The notes below the pieces were generated by a model. That model was not told the DNA's origin, searched no databases, and saw only the letters and a list, made by a program, of their open reading frames with translations. DNA of 51,372 nucleotides. It comes from Microbacteriaceae bacterium. Lineage in GTDB: Bacteria > Actinomycetota > Actinomycetes > Actinomycetales > Microbacteriaceae. This document shows, piece by piece, positions 24,827 through 33,838 of the stretch. How positions within the stretch are numbered: position 1 is the first letter of the stretch; each line of letters begins with the position of its first letter. A program made the position numbers and the translations under genes. Where the stretch lies: assembly GCA_025463565.1 (NCBI GenBank), contig JAODAT010000021.1, forward strand, positions 1-51,372. The letters are read 5' to 3'.

Positions 24827-25273
24827 ATGAGCGGAACGGAACCACAGTTCACCACCAGCCTCGAGCTGCTGCGGTGGATCGGCTGGGCACAGATGATGGC
24901 GGGACAGGACTGGGTGCGCGAACGCGACCTCAGCCGTGAACAATCGTTCGCGCTCGGCTTCCTGGTGCAGAACCCCGGCTCAATGCAGCGCGACATCGCC
25001 GAAATGACCCGCACCAGCGCCGCGAGTGTCTCGAGCCTCCTGCAGGGGCTCGAGAAGCGCGGCCTCATCGAGCGCCGCATCGGCGGGGGCGACCAGCGGA
25101 GCAAGCGCGTCTACGCGACGCCCGCCGGCGCCGAACTGATCGCCGGGTTCGACATCGCCATGAACGACCTCGAAGAGAAAATACTCGCCCCGCTCGACGA
25201 GCAGGAGCGGGTAACGCTTCACGCCCTACTGACGAAAGTCACCTCGGTACTTCCCCAGCCCACCCGCGACTGA
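24827..25273 (+). CDS. MarR family transcriptional regulator
   Basis: A 148-residue winged-helix regulator. The HTH is at about residues 50-75 (MQRDIAEMTRTSAASVSSLL), followed by LEKRGLIERRIGGGDQRSKRVYATPAG, the standard MarR wing. The dimerisation helices flank it. The ATG at 24827 abuts the operator palindrome and has no ribosome site; an in-frame TTG at 24791 belongs to the -35 box and is rejected. A MATE pump follows 70 bp downstream, so it probably controls that pump and itself. Confidence 0.92.
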   Translation: MSGTEPQFTTSLELLRWIGWAQMMAGQDWVRERDLSREQSFALGFLVQNPGSMQRDIAEMTRTSAASVSSLLQGLEKRGLIERRIGGGDQRSKRVYATPAGAELIAGFDIAMNDLEEKILAPLDEQERVTLHALLTKVTSVLPQPTRD

Positions 25274-25297
25274 CCAGCCCAGCACACACTCACACGC

Positions 25298-25319
25298 CGC
25301 GCCGGCGTTTTCCGGCGCG
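25298..25319 (+). terminator. Perfect 8-bp hairpin between marR and MATE gene
   Basis: CGCGCCGG-CGTTTT-CCGGCGCG is a perfect stem with a six-base loop, 25 bases after the marR stop and 24 before the MATE start. It is followed by CCCAAAAACAAAAGGAG rather than a U-run, so it may be a partial terminator, an RNA stability element, or a barrier that lowers pump expression. Confidence 0.45.
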
Positions 25320-25343
25320 CCCAAAAACAAAAGGAGCATCACC

Positions 25344-26768
25344 ATGACAACCACCACACCCGAGGTAGGCAGCAACCGCTGGTACCTCTCCGCAGCGCCG
25401 ATCGTGCGCGCCCTCGTACACCTCTGCGTGCCGATGGCCGCTGCCATGATCGTCGGCGCCGTCTACAACGTCATCAACGCCGGCTTCATCGGCTCGCAGC
25501 ACAACACCTCGTTCCTCGCCGCGATCACCTTCGGCACCCCGCTGCTCGGACTCGTGATGGCGATCGGCGGCGTCTTCGGGGTCGGCGGCGGGGCATTGAT
25601 GTCTCGGCTGCTCGGCGCATCCGAGAACGACGCCGCCAGGGCGGGCGAGATCAAGAGAGTCTCCTCGTTTGCGCTCTGGGGCGCGATCATCGTCGGAGTG
25701 GTGTTCGCCGCGATCGGACTCCTGCTGCTGCACCCGCTCGTCTCGGTGCTCGGGGCCAACACCGCTGCCGTCCCGGCGACCACCGCCTACGTGGCCGTCA
25801 TGCTCGCCTTCGTGCCGGTGCTCGCCGCATCCTTCTGCCTCGAGCAGATCGTGCGGTCGGAGGGCGCTGCACGCCAGGCCATGATCGGCCTGATCGCGTC
25901 CACCGTTGCGAACGTCGTCTTCGATGTGCTGTTCATCCTGGTGCTGCACTGGGGTGTCGCGGGCGCCGCGCTGTCGATGGGGCTCGCGAACATCGTCACC
26001 ATCGCCTACTTCGTCACCTGGCTCACCCGATACAACGACAACGTGAGCCTTTCGCCGAGCTGGTTCAGCCTCTCCCCCGCCATCATGAAGCCCGTCTTCG
26101 GTGTTGGATCTGGCGAGCTGATCCAGTCCGCGTTCCTCATCGTCACGTCCCTGGTGCTCAACAACCTCGCCGCGAACTACGGCGACGGGCCGCTCGCCGC
26201 GATGGGGGTCGCCGTGCGGATCGCACAGGTGCCGGAGTTTCTCGTGATGGGCGTGACCATCGGGGTACTCCCGCTGCTGGCCTACTCGTACGGCAAGGGG
26301 GATCGCACGCGACTCAGTGCCGCGCTGCGAGCGGCCGCGATCACCGTCGGGGTGATCACGCTGTTCTTCGCGATCACCGCATTCCTGTTCCGCGAGCCGA
26401 TCATCTCGGCCTTCACCGCGAACCGGTCGGTGCTCGCCATCGGCGTGATCGTGCTGACCGCCCAGTTGGTCGCGATGATCGCGAACGGCTTCACCGGCCT
26501 CATCACGTCGCTGTTCCAGGCCACCGGCAAGTCGGTGCCGTCGATCGTGCTGTCGATGGCCCAGGGCGTCGTATTCATCCCCGTCGTGATCGTCGGCAAC
26601 CTCTGGTTCGGACTGCCCGGCATCATCTGGTCGCTCACCGTCTCCGAGGTGATGGTGCTGCTCGTGGGCGTGGTGATGTGGCTGGCATACCGCCCGTCGA
26701 TCGCCCGCGGTCTCGCCGAGGGCAGCGCCGAACGCGCGGAAGCGGTGCTGGAGGGTGCGGAGTCCTGA
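25344..26768 (+). CDS. MATE family efflux transporter
   Basis: A 474-residue polytopic membrane protein with about 12 hydrophobic segments and the two-lobed MATE pattern (LCVPMAAAMIVGAVYNVINAGFIG near the N-terminus; VFGVGSGELIQSAF at the start of the second lobe). Many features match the DinF/NorM-like clade that uses proton or sodium gradients to export cationic compounds. The ATG follows AAAAGGAG. It lies behind marR, separated by a strong hairpin. The substrate is not predictable. Confidence 0.92.
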   Translation: MTTTTPEVGSNRWYLSAAPIVRALVHLCVPMAAAMIVGAVYNVINAGFIGSQHNTSFLAAITFGTPLLGLVMAIGGVFGVGGGALMSRLLGASENDAARAGEIKRVSSFALWGAIIVGVVFAAIGLLLLHPLVSVLGANTAAVPATTAYVAVMLAFVPVLAASFCLEQIVRSEGAARQAMIGLIASTVANVVFDVLFILVLHWGVAGAALSMGLANIVTIAYFVTWLTRYNDNVSLSPSWFSLSPAIMKPVFGVGSGELIQSAFLIVTSLVLNNLAANYGDGPLAAMGVAVRIAQVPEFLVMGVTIGVLPLLAYSYGKGDRTRLSAALRAAAITVGVITLFFAITAFLFREPIISAFTANRSVLAIGVIVLTAQLVAMIANGFTGLITSLFQATGKSVPSIVLSMAQGVVFIPVVIVGNLWFGLPGIIWSLTVSEVMVLLVGVVMWLAYRPSIARGLAEGSAERAEAVLEGAES

Positions 26769-26817
26769 TCGCGCCCACCACTGATGCGGTCACGAAGAGG
26801 TTCCAGTCCCTTCAGCC

Positions 26818-26841
26818 GGTCCGAACTCGCGCCCGCGGACC
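26818..26841. terminator. Weak hairpin downstream of MATE gene
   Basis: GGTCCG (26818-26823) pairs with CGGACC (26836-26841) around a 12-base loop, about 50 bases after the MATE stop. There is no U-run. A second small stem, AGGCGG-GCT-CCGCCT, lies at 26877-26891, just before the gntR promoter. Confidence 0.3.
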
Positions 26842-26894
26842 TTGAGCACATAATTCGAATCCGACAGCTCTTGCGAAGGCGGGCTCCGCCTCGG

Positions 26895-26936
26895 TGATAA
26901 TGTCCGTACAAAGCCCGACAACCCGGCGAATGTACA
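26895..26936 (+). promoter_or_regulatory. gntR (iolR-like) promoter and operator
   Basis: An extended -10 box, TG-A-TAATGT (26895-26903), overlaps the imperfect palindrome AATGTCCGTACA (26899-26910). A further half-site, AATGTACA, is at 26929-26936 next to the ribosome site. The palindrome resembles those at 33863-33877 and 35822-35836 in the inositol operons, which suggests autoregulation. Confidence 0.55.
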
Positions 26937-26947
26937 GGAGGTGGCGC

Positions 26948-27706
26948 GTGGACGGCGAGAACCTGCTGCCGGTCTCCATCTTCATGGACATCGATCGCTC
27001 CGGGCCGATCCCGCTCTACTACCAGGTGGCTAGCCGGATCGAGGCGGCCATCGTCGACGGGACCGTTCCCGCCGGCGCACGAATCGACAACGAGATCGCC
27101 CTCGGCGAGCGCCTCGGCATTTCGCGGCCGACCATCCGGCGCGCGATCCAGGACCTGGTCGACAAGGGCCTGCTGGTGCGGCGGCGGGGTATCGGGACCC
27201 AGGTCGTGCACGGTGAGGTGACCCGCAAGGTCGAGCTGACGTCGCTGTTCGAGGATCTCAACTCGGCCAACCGTTCCCCCTCCACCCGTGTGGTGGAGCG
27301 CGCCGAGATCACCGCGACGGAGGCGATCGCCGAGCGCCTCGGCGTCAAGGCTGGAGCGCGGATCCTTCACGTGCGGCGGCTGCGCCTGGCCGACGACGTG
27401 CCACTCGCGCTGCTCGAGAACTACCTGCCCGAGGAGTTCCTCGACATCTCCGAAGCCGACCTGGCCGGCTTCGGGCTGTACCAGCTGCTGAGCGCCCGAG
27501 GCGTCGACATCCGCGTCGCCCGCCAGCGCATCGGCGCGCGGTCGGCAACGACCGAGGAGTCGACGGTGTTCGACATCGACCGGCATTCCGCCGTGCTCAC
27601 CATGGACCGGGTCGCCTTCGACAGCAACGGCCGCGCAGTCGAGTTCGGGCACCACTCCTACCGGCCCGACCTGTACTCGTTCGAGGTCACGCTCGTCGGC
27701 AAGTAG
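26948..27706 (+). CDS. iolR: GntR/HutC family regulator (IolR-like), UTRA domain
   Basis: A 252-residue GntR regulator. The winged HTH is at about residues 20-80 (IPLYYQVASRIEAAIVDGTV, LGISRPTIRRAIQDLVDKGL, RRRGIGTQV) and the C-terminal UTRA ligand domain spans about 95-245 (ILHVRRLRLADDVPLALLENYLP, YRPDLYSFEV). The GTG at 26948 follows AGGAGGT. It is convergent with iolD, and candidate binding sites occur at its own promoter and at the iolE and MFS promoters, so it is probably the repressor of inositol use, as GntR-type IolR is in Corynebacterium. The gene name is given by context. Confidence 0.85.
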   Translation: MDGENLLPVSIFMDIDRSGPIPLYYQVASRIEAAIVDGTVPAGARIDNEIALGERLGISRPTIRRAIQDLVDKGLLVRRRGIGTQVVHGEVTRKVELTSLFEDLNSANRSPSTRVVERAEITATEAIAERLGVKAGARILHVRRLRLADDVPLALLENYLPEEFLDISEADLAGFGLYQLLSARGVDIRVARQRIGARSATTEESTVFDIDRHSAVLTMDRVAFDSNGRAVEFGHHSYRPDLYSFEVTLVGK

Positions 27707-27709
27707 GTC

Positions 27710-29560
27710 TCAGCCGAGCAAGGGGCGCTGGCGCCGGCGCTCGGTCTCGTAGTCCGCTCGCGCGCCCTCGGTCGACCGAACCGCGGAGACCGCGGCGACC
27801 GGGACATCCCACCAGCCCTCGCCGTCTGGGCCGTAGAGCAGCGGATCGGACCGAACGTGGATGAGGGTCGGGCCGTCGGAACGCTTGGCCAGCGCTACCG
27901 CCTGGATGAGTTCGGTGATCGCCCGGGGGCCGACCGACACGTCGATCACCCGCACCCCGTAGCTCCGCGCGTTCGCGGCGAGGTCCAGCGGCAGCGGCTG
28001 CGCGGTGCCGAATCGCTGGGACCCCACGGTCTCCGACAGGTGCCCAATCGACGCGTAGCCCTGGTTCTGGATGAGCACCACGATGATCTTGAGGTTTTCA
28101 GCCACCGCACTGACCAGCTCGGAGTGCAGCATCAGGTATGACCCATCGCCGACCATCACGAGCACATCCCGGTCTGGTGCACCGCGGCGCGCGCCCATAC
28201 CGCCGGCGATCTCGTAGCCCATGCAGGAGAAGGCGTATTCCACGTGATAGCCGAGCGCGTCACGCACCCGCCAGAGTTTGTGGAGATCGCCGGGCAGTGA
28301 TCCCGCTGCCTGCACGAGCACGTCGGTCGGGTCGGAGGCGGCCAGCACGGCGCCGATGATCTCCGACTGGCCGGGGAGGTCGCGGCCGGTCGGAAGGAGC
28401 GCTCGATCGACCGTCGTGTTCCACGCGGCCCGAAGCGCGGCGATCGTTTCGCGATACCCGTCGTCGATGCGGAAGTCCGCCAGGGCCTCCACCAATGCGT
28501 CGAGGGTCTCCCGTGCGTCGGCGACCACCGGCAGCTGCGAGCCGTGCTTGTAGGCGTCGAACGAGGCGACGTTGATGTTGACGAACCGCACGCTGTCGTT
28601 CTGGAACGCGGTGCGACTGGCAGTGGTGAAGTCGCTGTAACGGGTGCCGATGCCGATCACCAGGTCGGCTTCGGCCGCGATGCGATTGCCGGCGGTCGAC
28701 CCCGTCGCCCCGACACCGCCGAGATACTGCGGGTGATCCCAGACCAGCGACCCGACTCCGGCCTGCGTGGCCGCAACCGGGATTCCGGTGAGTTCGGCCA
28801 GAGCCCTGAGGCTGTTCTCAGCGCCCGAGTAGAGCACCCCTCCACCGGCGACGATGACCGGACGCGTAGCCGCCCGGATCGCCGCGACCGCGCGCGCCAG
28901 CGGACCGGCCTCGGGCAGCGGACGACGGATGTGCCACTCCCGTGGCTGCAGGAAGCCGTCGGGCACGTCGACCAGTTCGGCCTGCACGTCTTCGGGCAGC
29001 GCGATTGTTACCGCCCCCGTCTCGGCGGGGTCGGTGAGCACCCGCATGGCCGCGAGCGCGATCGAGAACAGCTGTTCGGGGCGCTCGACCCGGTCGAAGA
29101 AGCGCGACAGCGGGCGGAAGGCATCCGTCACCTGGATGCTCGTATCGTGCGGAAACTCGAGTTGCTGCAGCACCGGATCCGCGACCCGCGTCGCGAAGGT
29201 GTCGCTCGGCAGCAGGAGGGCCGGCAGGCGATTCGCCGTGGCGAGCGCCGCGCCGGTGAGCATGTTCGCTGCCCCTGGTCCGACGGATGCCGTGCTCGCC
29301 CAGGTGGCGCGCCGGCGATGCATCCGCGCGTAGCCCACCGACTGGTGCACCATCGCCTGCTCATTGCGCGCGGGATGGAAGGGCATCAGGCCAGGCTGCT
29401 GCTCGTGCAGCTGCATGAGAGCCTGTCCGATGCCCGCCACGTTTCCGTGGCCGAAGATGCCGAAGACGCCAGGGATGGTGCGCTCGCGGATTTCGCCATC
29501 CACTGTCCACTGGTTGGCAAGGAATTCGACCAGGGCCTGGCCGACCGTCATGGGTCTCAT
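27710..29560 (-). CDS. iolD: 3D-(3,5/4)-trihydroxycyclohexane-1,2-dione hydrolase
   Basis: A 616-residue ThDP-dependent enzyme that opens the ring of diketo-inositol to 5-deoxy-glucuronate. It has the three domains of the acetolactate-synthase fold: VFGIFGHGNVAGIGQAL near the N-terminus, a central domain around GIPVAATQAGVGSL, and the C-terminal ThDP site MVGDGSYLMLHSEL (about 445). Length is normal. The ATG at 29560 overlaps the iolB stop (ATGA); longer in-frame extensions lie inside iolB. It is the last gene of the iolC-barrel-iolA-iolB-iolD operon. Confidence 0.95.
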   Translation of the reverse strand: MRPMTVGQALVEFLANQWTVDGEIRERTIPGVFGIFGHGNVAGIGQALMQLHEQQPGLMPFHPARNEQAMVHQSVGYARMHRRRATWASTASVGPGAANMLTGAALATANRLPALLLPSDTFATRVADPVLQQLEFPHDTSIQVTDAFRPLSRFFDRVERPEQLFSIALAAMRVLTDPAETGAVTIALPEDVQAELVDVPDGFLQPREWHIRRPLPEAGPLARAVAAIRAATRPVIVAGGGVLYSGAENSLRALAELTGIPVAATQAGVGSLVWDHPQYLGGVGATGSTAGNRIAAEADLVIGIGTRYSDFTTASRTAFQNDSVRFVNINVASFDAYKHGSQLPVVADARETLDALVEALADFRIDDGYRETIAALRAAWNTTVDRALLPTGRDLPGQSEIIGAVLAASDPTDVLVQAAGSLPGDLHKLWRVRDALGYHVEYAFSCMGYEIAGGMGARRGAPDRDVLVMVGDGSYLMLHSELVSAVAENLKIIVVLIQNQGYASIGHLSETVGSQRFGTAQPLPLDLAANARSYGVRVIDVSVGPRAITELIQAVALAKRSDGPTLIHVRSDPLLYGPDGEGWWDVPVAAVSAVRSTEGARADYETERRRQRPLLG

Positions 29561-30426
29561 CTGGTCTCGCCTCTCCGGAACGGCAGTCGTTCGTCCTGAG
29601 TCTGCCCCTCCCACGCGCTCGTCACCCAACGGTGGTCGGGATCCACCGTGATGAGCCACTCGCGTTCACCGCCCGGGCCCGCCATCACGTTCAGGTAGTA
29701 GAGGTCGTAGCCGGGCGCTGCGACGGCCGGACCGTGATAGCCGTGCGGCACGACCGCGACGTCGCCCGAGTGCACGCGTTCGTCGATCGAGATCGGATGC
29801 CCGGGCGACGAATAGGCCGCGAACAGCCCGAACGGATCGGCCGAGTCCGGTCGCGATCCGCGCTCGACCGCCGCCTCGAAGTAGTAGATCTCCTCGAGCG
29901 CGGACTCGTGTCCGGCGACGCTCTCGTCATGCTTGTGCGGCGGGTACGACGACCAGTTGCCCGCGGGGGTGATCACCTCGCAGACGATCAGGTTCTGGGC
30001 CGCCAACGAGCCGGGCGTGCCGAAGTTGTGCACCTGCCGAGTGGCCTGGCCGGCGCCCCTGAGCTCGACGGGAACGTCCGCCGCGCGAATCACCGCGACC
30101 GGCAGCGACCGGTCGGCCGAAGCCTCCGCCACGGCGAACCGCCCGTCCGCGCGTACCGTCGCGGCCGTTCCGGTGCCGAGGTAGGCGACATCCGCCGGCC
30201 CGTCGAAGACGGATGCGCGGCCTGCGAGCTCGACCGTGCCACCGCCGTGCTCGACGGTCGCGTTCCGAGCGTCTAGCGGCACGATCATCCGCTCGATGCC
30301 GTCGGCCGGCAACTGCCAGGTTCCCGCGTGGCCGATGCGGAGGCCGGTGTAACCCCAGCTTGCCGCCGTCGGCCAGCTGTCCCGCGCGAGCGAGCCGGCG
30401 GGAAAGAACCACTCAGGGGCAGTCAT
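29557..30426 (-). CDS. iolB: 5-deoxy-glucuronate isomerase
   Basis: A 289-residue bicupin that isomerises 5-deoxy-D-glucuronate to 2-deoxy-5-keto-gluconate. The metal-binding motif is SSYPPHKHDE (about 164-173), with EEIYYFE shortly after and the second His cluster in VVPHGYHGP (about 227-235). Both cupin halves are present at normal length. The ATG directly abuts the iolA stop, and its own stop overlaps iolD. Confidence 0.95.
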   Translation of the reverse strand: MTAPEWFFPAGSLARDSWPTAASWGYTGLRIGHAGTWQLPADGIERMIVPLDARNATVEHGGGTVELAGRASVFDGPADVAYLGTGTAATVRADGRFAVAEASADRSLPVAVIRAADVPVELRGAGQATRQVHNFGTPGSLAAQNLIVCEVITPAGNWSSYPPHKHDESVAGHESALEEIYYFEAAVERGSRPDSADPFGLFAAYSSPGHPISIDERVHSGDVAVVPHGYHGPAVAAPGYDLYYLNVMAGPGGEREWLITVDPDHRWVTSAWEGQTQDERLPFRRGETR

Positions 30427-31929
30427 CTAGTTCTGCGGGAAACCGAGGTTGATGCCGCCGTGGCTCGGATCGAGCCAGCGGGAGGTGATCGCCTTCTCCT
30501 GCGTGAAGAAGTCGAAACCCTGGATGCCGTAGGCCTTCGCCGACCCGAACAGCGACTGCTTCCAGCCGCCAAACGAGTAGTAGGCGACCGGCACCGGAAT
30601 CGGCACGTTGACGCCGATCATGCCCACCTGCACCTCGTGCTGGAATCGGCGGGCGGCGCCGCCGTCGTTGGTGAAGATGGCGGTGCCGTTGCCGAAACGG
30701 CCGGAGTTGATGAGCTCGACACCGGCCTCGTAGCTGGCGACGCGGACGACACTGAGAACGGGCCCGAAGATCTCCTCGGTATAGACGCGGGATGTCGTCG
30801 GCACGTTGTCGATCAGGGTCGGGCCGAGCCAGAAGCCGGCCTCGTCTCCGTCAACGTCGATACCTCGCCCATCGACAACTACCGAGGCGCCGTCGGCGAT
30901 CGCCAGGTCGATGTATCCGGCGACCTTGTCGCGGTGCTCTCCCGTGATCAGTGGACCCATGTCTGGGTTTCGCAGCCCGTCGCCGATGCGAAGCGTGCCG
31001 ATGCGCTCGGTGAGCTTCTCGATCAGGGCGTCCGCAATCGGCTCGACCGCGAGCACCACCGAGACGGCCATGCAGCGTTCACCGGCCGAGCCGAACCCGG
31101 CGTTGACGGCGGAGTCCGCGACCAGGTCGAGATCGGCGTCCGGCAGCACCAGCATGTGGTTCTTGGCGCCGCCGAGCGCCTGCACGCGCTTGCCGTGCTT
31201 CGCCGCGGTCTCGTAGATGTACTGGGCGATCGGCGTCGACCCGACGAATGAGATCGAGCGCACCTCGGGCGCGGTGAGGAGCCCGTCGACCGCGACCTTG
31301 TCCCCCTGGAGCACGGTGAACACGCCGTCCGGCAGGCCCGCCTCTTTCCAGAGCTCGGCCATCCAGATCGACGCGGACGGGTCTTTCTCGGAGGGCTTCA
31401 GCACCACGGTGTTGCCGGCGGCGATCGCGACGGGGAAGAACCACAGCGGAACCATGGCCGGAAAGTTGAACGGGCTGATGATGCCGACCACGCCGAGCGG
31501 CTGCTTGATCGAGTACACGTCGACCCCGGTCGACACGTTCTCGGAGTGGTCGCCCTTGATGAGGTGCGGGAATCCGGTGGCGAGTTCCACCACCTCGAGG
31601 CCGCGCGCGATCTCACCCCCGGCATCCGAGAGCACCTTGCCGTGCTCGCTCGTGATGATCGCGGCGAGCTCGCCCTTGCGTTCGTTCAGTAGTTCGCGGA
31701 ACCGGAACAGGATCGTCTGCCGCCGAGCGAGCGAGGTCTCGCTCCAATCGGGGAACGCAGCAGCAGCACTGGCGACTGCGGCATCCACGTCGGACCGGTC
31801 GGCCAGCACCACGCGCTTCGCCACCACTCCACGGGCCGGGTCGAACACGGGAGAGGTGCGTCCGCTCGAGCTGTCGCGCAGTGCGCCGTCGATCCAGTGC
31901 CGGATGAGCGGAAGGTCGGTGTCGGTCAT
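30427..31929 (-). CDS. mmsA: CoA-acylating methylmalonate-semialdehyde dehydrogenase
   Basis: A 500-residue aldehyde dehydrogenase that converts malonate semialdehyde, the last product of inositol breakdown, to acetyl-CoA and CO2. The GIISPFNFPAMVPLWFFP signature (about 138-155) is typical of MMSDH. The NAD site is at SFVGSTPIAQYIYE, and the catalytic Cys is in GSAGERCMAV (about 284). It overlaps the upstream barrel-protein gene (ATGA). The name iolA would fit equally well in this operon. Confidence 0.95.
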   Translation of the reverse strand: MTDTDLPLIRHWIDGALRDSSSGRTSPVFDPARGVVAKRVVLADRSDVDAAVASAAAAFPDWSETSLARRQTILFRFRELLNERKGELAAIITSEHGKVLSDAGGEIARGLEVVELATGFPHLIKGDHSENVSTGVDVYSIKQPLGVVGIISPFNFPAMVPLWFFPVAIAAGNTVVLKPSEKDPSASIWMAELWKEAGLPDGVFTVLQGDKVAVDGLLTAPEVRSISFVGSTPIAQYIYETAAKHGKRVQALGGAKNHMLVLPDADLDLVADSAVNAGFGSAGERCMAVSVVLAVEPIADALIEKLTERIGTLRIGDGLRNPDMGPLITGEHRDKVAGYIDLAIADGASVVVDGRGIDVDGDEAGFWLGPTLIDNVPTTSRVYTEEIFGPVLSVVRVASYEAGVELINSGRFGNGTAIFTNDGGAARRFQHEVQVGMIGVNVPIPVPVAYYSFGGWKQSLFGSAKAYGIQGFDFFTQEKAITSRWLDPSHGGINLGFPQN

Positions 31930-32840
31930 CGTGTCCTTTGAGTGTCGAGAGCTGAGGTGTGAACGAGTCGGGCCGCCGTCGCCACGGCGGTCTCCACGTC
32001 GTCATCCGGTGGGTAGAGAAGGGTGCGGCCAACGACGAGTCCGCGTACGCCGGGAAGCGCCAGGGCGTTTTCCCAGGAGGCATAAGTCTCGTCGGGACTG
32101 TCGTCCGGGTCCCCGCCGAGGAGGAGGGTGGGCAGCGTCGTCGCCGCCATCACCCGCTCCATCTCGTCGACGACCGGCAGTTTCAGCCAGCTGTATGCGC
32201 TGGTATTGCCGAGGCCCGCACTGATCGCCATCGACAGCATCACCGAGTCGGCGTCGAGATCGTTGACGATTCGACCATCGACCCGTCGACTCATGAACGG
32301 CTCGATCATGATGGGCAGTCGCGCACGTGCCGCCCGGCTGACCGCGTGTGCCGCCGACTCGAGGGTGGCGGCCGATCCGGCATCCGCAAGGTCCACGCGC
32401 AGCAGCAGTTTCGCGAAATCGAGGCCGTCGATCGAGTCACTCTCGAGGTCGTAGGCGGTGAACCGGTCGTCCATCTCGAAGGTCGCACCCCGAAGGCCGC
32501 CGCGGTTCATCGATCCGACGGCGAGCTTGCCGTCCAGCTGGCCGAGAGAAGCCAGGTCGTCGAGGATGTCCGGGGTACCGAGCACGCCATCCACCGACGG
32601 GTTGTCGAGCGCTGCGCCCAGCCGTCTCAGCAACTCGTACCGGTCGGCCATCGCCGACGGATTCGACCGTACGCCGAGCGCGCCCCGCGCCGGGTGATCG
32701 GCGGCGACGATGAACAGGCGACCGTCGTCGGGCATGGCGGCCCGGCGAGGACGGTTCGCGAGCGCGCGCGACACGGCGTCGGGCGAGAAGGCCCGCAACG
32801 CCCGCAGCCGCTCGAAGTCCTGCTCGGTGAGGTCGGTCAT
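31926..32840 (-). CDS. Cgl0159-type (beta/alpha)8 barrel protein, putative DKGP aldolase
   Basis: A 304-residue TIM-barrel protein of the type found in corynebacterial inositol clusters (Cgl0159 family). Lys residues suitable for a Schiff base occur in LDGKLAVG, FAKLLLRVD and SWLKLPVV; the stretches AADHPARGALGV, RLPIMIEPFMSR and LLLGGDPDD match barrel strands. The pathway here has no other candidate for cleaving 2-deoxy-5-keto-gluconate-6-phosphate to malonate semialdehyde and DHAP, so it is the best aldolase candidate by elimination (inference). The ATG at 32840 overlaps the iolC stop; the ORF extends further upstream but inside iolC. Confidence 0.85.
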   Translation of the reverse strand: MTDLTEQDFERLRALRAFSPDAVSRALANRPRRAAMPDDGRLFIVAADHPARGALGVRSNPSAMADRYELLRRLGAALDNPSVDGVLGTPDILDDLASLGQLDGKLAVGSMNRGGLRGATFEMDDRFTAYDLESDSIDGLDFAKLLLRVDLADAGSAATLESAAHAVSRAARARLPIMIEPFMSRRVDGRIVNDLDADSVMLSMAISAGLGNTSAYSWLKLPVVDEMERVMAATTLPTLLLGGDPDDSPDETYASWENALALPGVRGLVVGRTLLYPPDDDVETAVATAARLVHTSALDTQRTR

Positions 32841-33799
32841 CGGGCGATCCTTTCGAGTACTGCCTCGACCTCGGCGGTCGTCGGCATGGCGGTCGAGCAC
32901 TCCCGACGGGTCGCGACTATCGCTCCGGCGACGTTCGCGAACCGCAGCGTGCTGTCGAGCGACCAGCCCTCGAGCAGCCCGTGACAGAGCGCGCCGCCGA
33001 ACCCGTCGCCCGCGCCGAGCCCGTTGACCACCTGAACCGGATGCGCGGGGATTTCGATCGTCTCGTCGGCCGACTTCGCCAGCACACCGAGCGGACCGCG
33101 TTTGACGACGGCGAGACTCACGCCGCGGTCGAGCAGTGCATCCGCTGCGCGGTACGGATCGGTCTCGCCGGTGGCGACCTCGCACTCTTCGGCATTGCCG
33201 ACGGCGATGCTCACGTGCGGCAGGGCACGCTGCACCTGCTCGCGCGCTTCGGCCGCAGAGCCCCAGAACATCGGCCGGTAGTCGAGATCGAGCACGGTAT
33301 GGGTGCGTCGATCGCGCGCGTCCCATGCGGCGAAGTGGGCGGCGCGACTGGGCTGCCGGGACAGGCCGGTGACCGTCGCCCAGAAGATGCCGGCGATCCT
33401 AATGGCATCGAGATCCAGCTCGTCGGGCTCGATCATCAGGTCGGGAGCGATCGGATCGCGGTAGAAGTAGAGCGGAAAGTCGTCGGGCGGGAAGATCTCG
33501 CAGAATGTCACGGGGGTGTTGAGTCCGGCGACCGTGCTCACGAACACGTCGCTCACGCCAAGCCTCACGAGCTCACGATGGATGTATCGACCGAACGGAT
33601 CGTCACCGGTGCGGGTGATGACCGCGCTCTGCCGACCGTGCCGGGCCGCGGCGACCGCGACGTTGGTGGCGCTGCCCCCGAGGTACTTGCCGAAGGTCTG
33701 CACGTCTTCGAGTGCGCCGTCCTGCAGCGGATAGATGTCGACGCCGACTCGACCGATCGTGACCACGTCGAAGGGCCCCGACGATCCGATGGCTGTCAT
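32837..33799 (-). CDS. iolC: 5-dehydro-2-deoxygluconokinase
   Basis: A 320-residue PfkB-family kinase that phosphorylates 2-deoxy-5-keto-D-gluconate. The N-terminal motif GKYLGGSATNVAVAAARHG (about 37-55) and the C-terminal GLGAGDGFGGALCHG with the catalytic Asp (about 264-278) are both intact. The ATG at 33799 gives a normal N-terminus; an extension through the divergent promoter is rejected. No strong ribosome site is visible (GGTAGACAGAG). It is the first gene of the five-gene minus-strand iol operon. Confidence 0.94.
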   Translation of the reverse strand: MTAIGSSGPFDVVTIGRVGVDIYPLQDGALEDVQTFGKYLGGSATNVAVAAARHGRQSAVITRTGDDPFGRYIHRELVRLGVSDVFVSTVAGLNTPVTFCEIFPPDDFPLYFYRDPIAPDLMIEPDELDLDAIRIAGIFWATVTGLSRQPSRAAHFAAWDARDRRTHTVLDLDYRPMFWGSAAEAREQVQRALPHVSIAVGNAEECEVATGETDPYRAADALLDRGVSLAVVKRGPLGVLAKSADETIEIPAHPVQVVNGLGAGDGFGGALCHGLLEGWSLDSTLRFANVAGAIVATRRECSTAMPTTAEVEAVLERIAR

Positions 33800-33838
33800 A
33801 GCTCTGTCTACCGTTCTCACAAATGTGGCCGCAACGGT

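Noticed and set aside
26769..26947. Possible small RNA or riboswitch in the gap before the GntR gene
   Set aside because: Only two short stems are visible, without conserved riboswitch features, and the gap is accounted for by a MATE 3' end and the gntR promoter.
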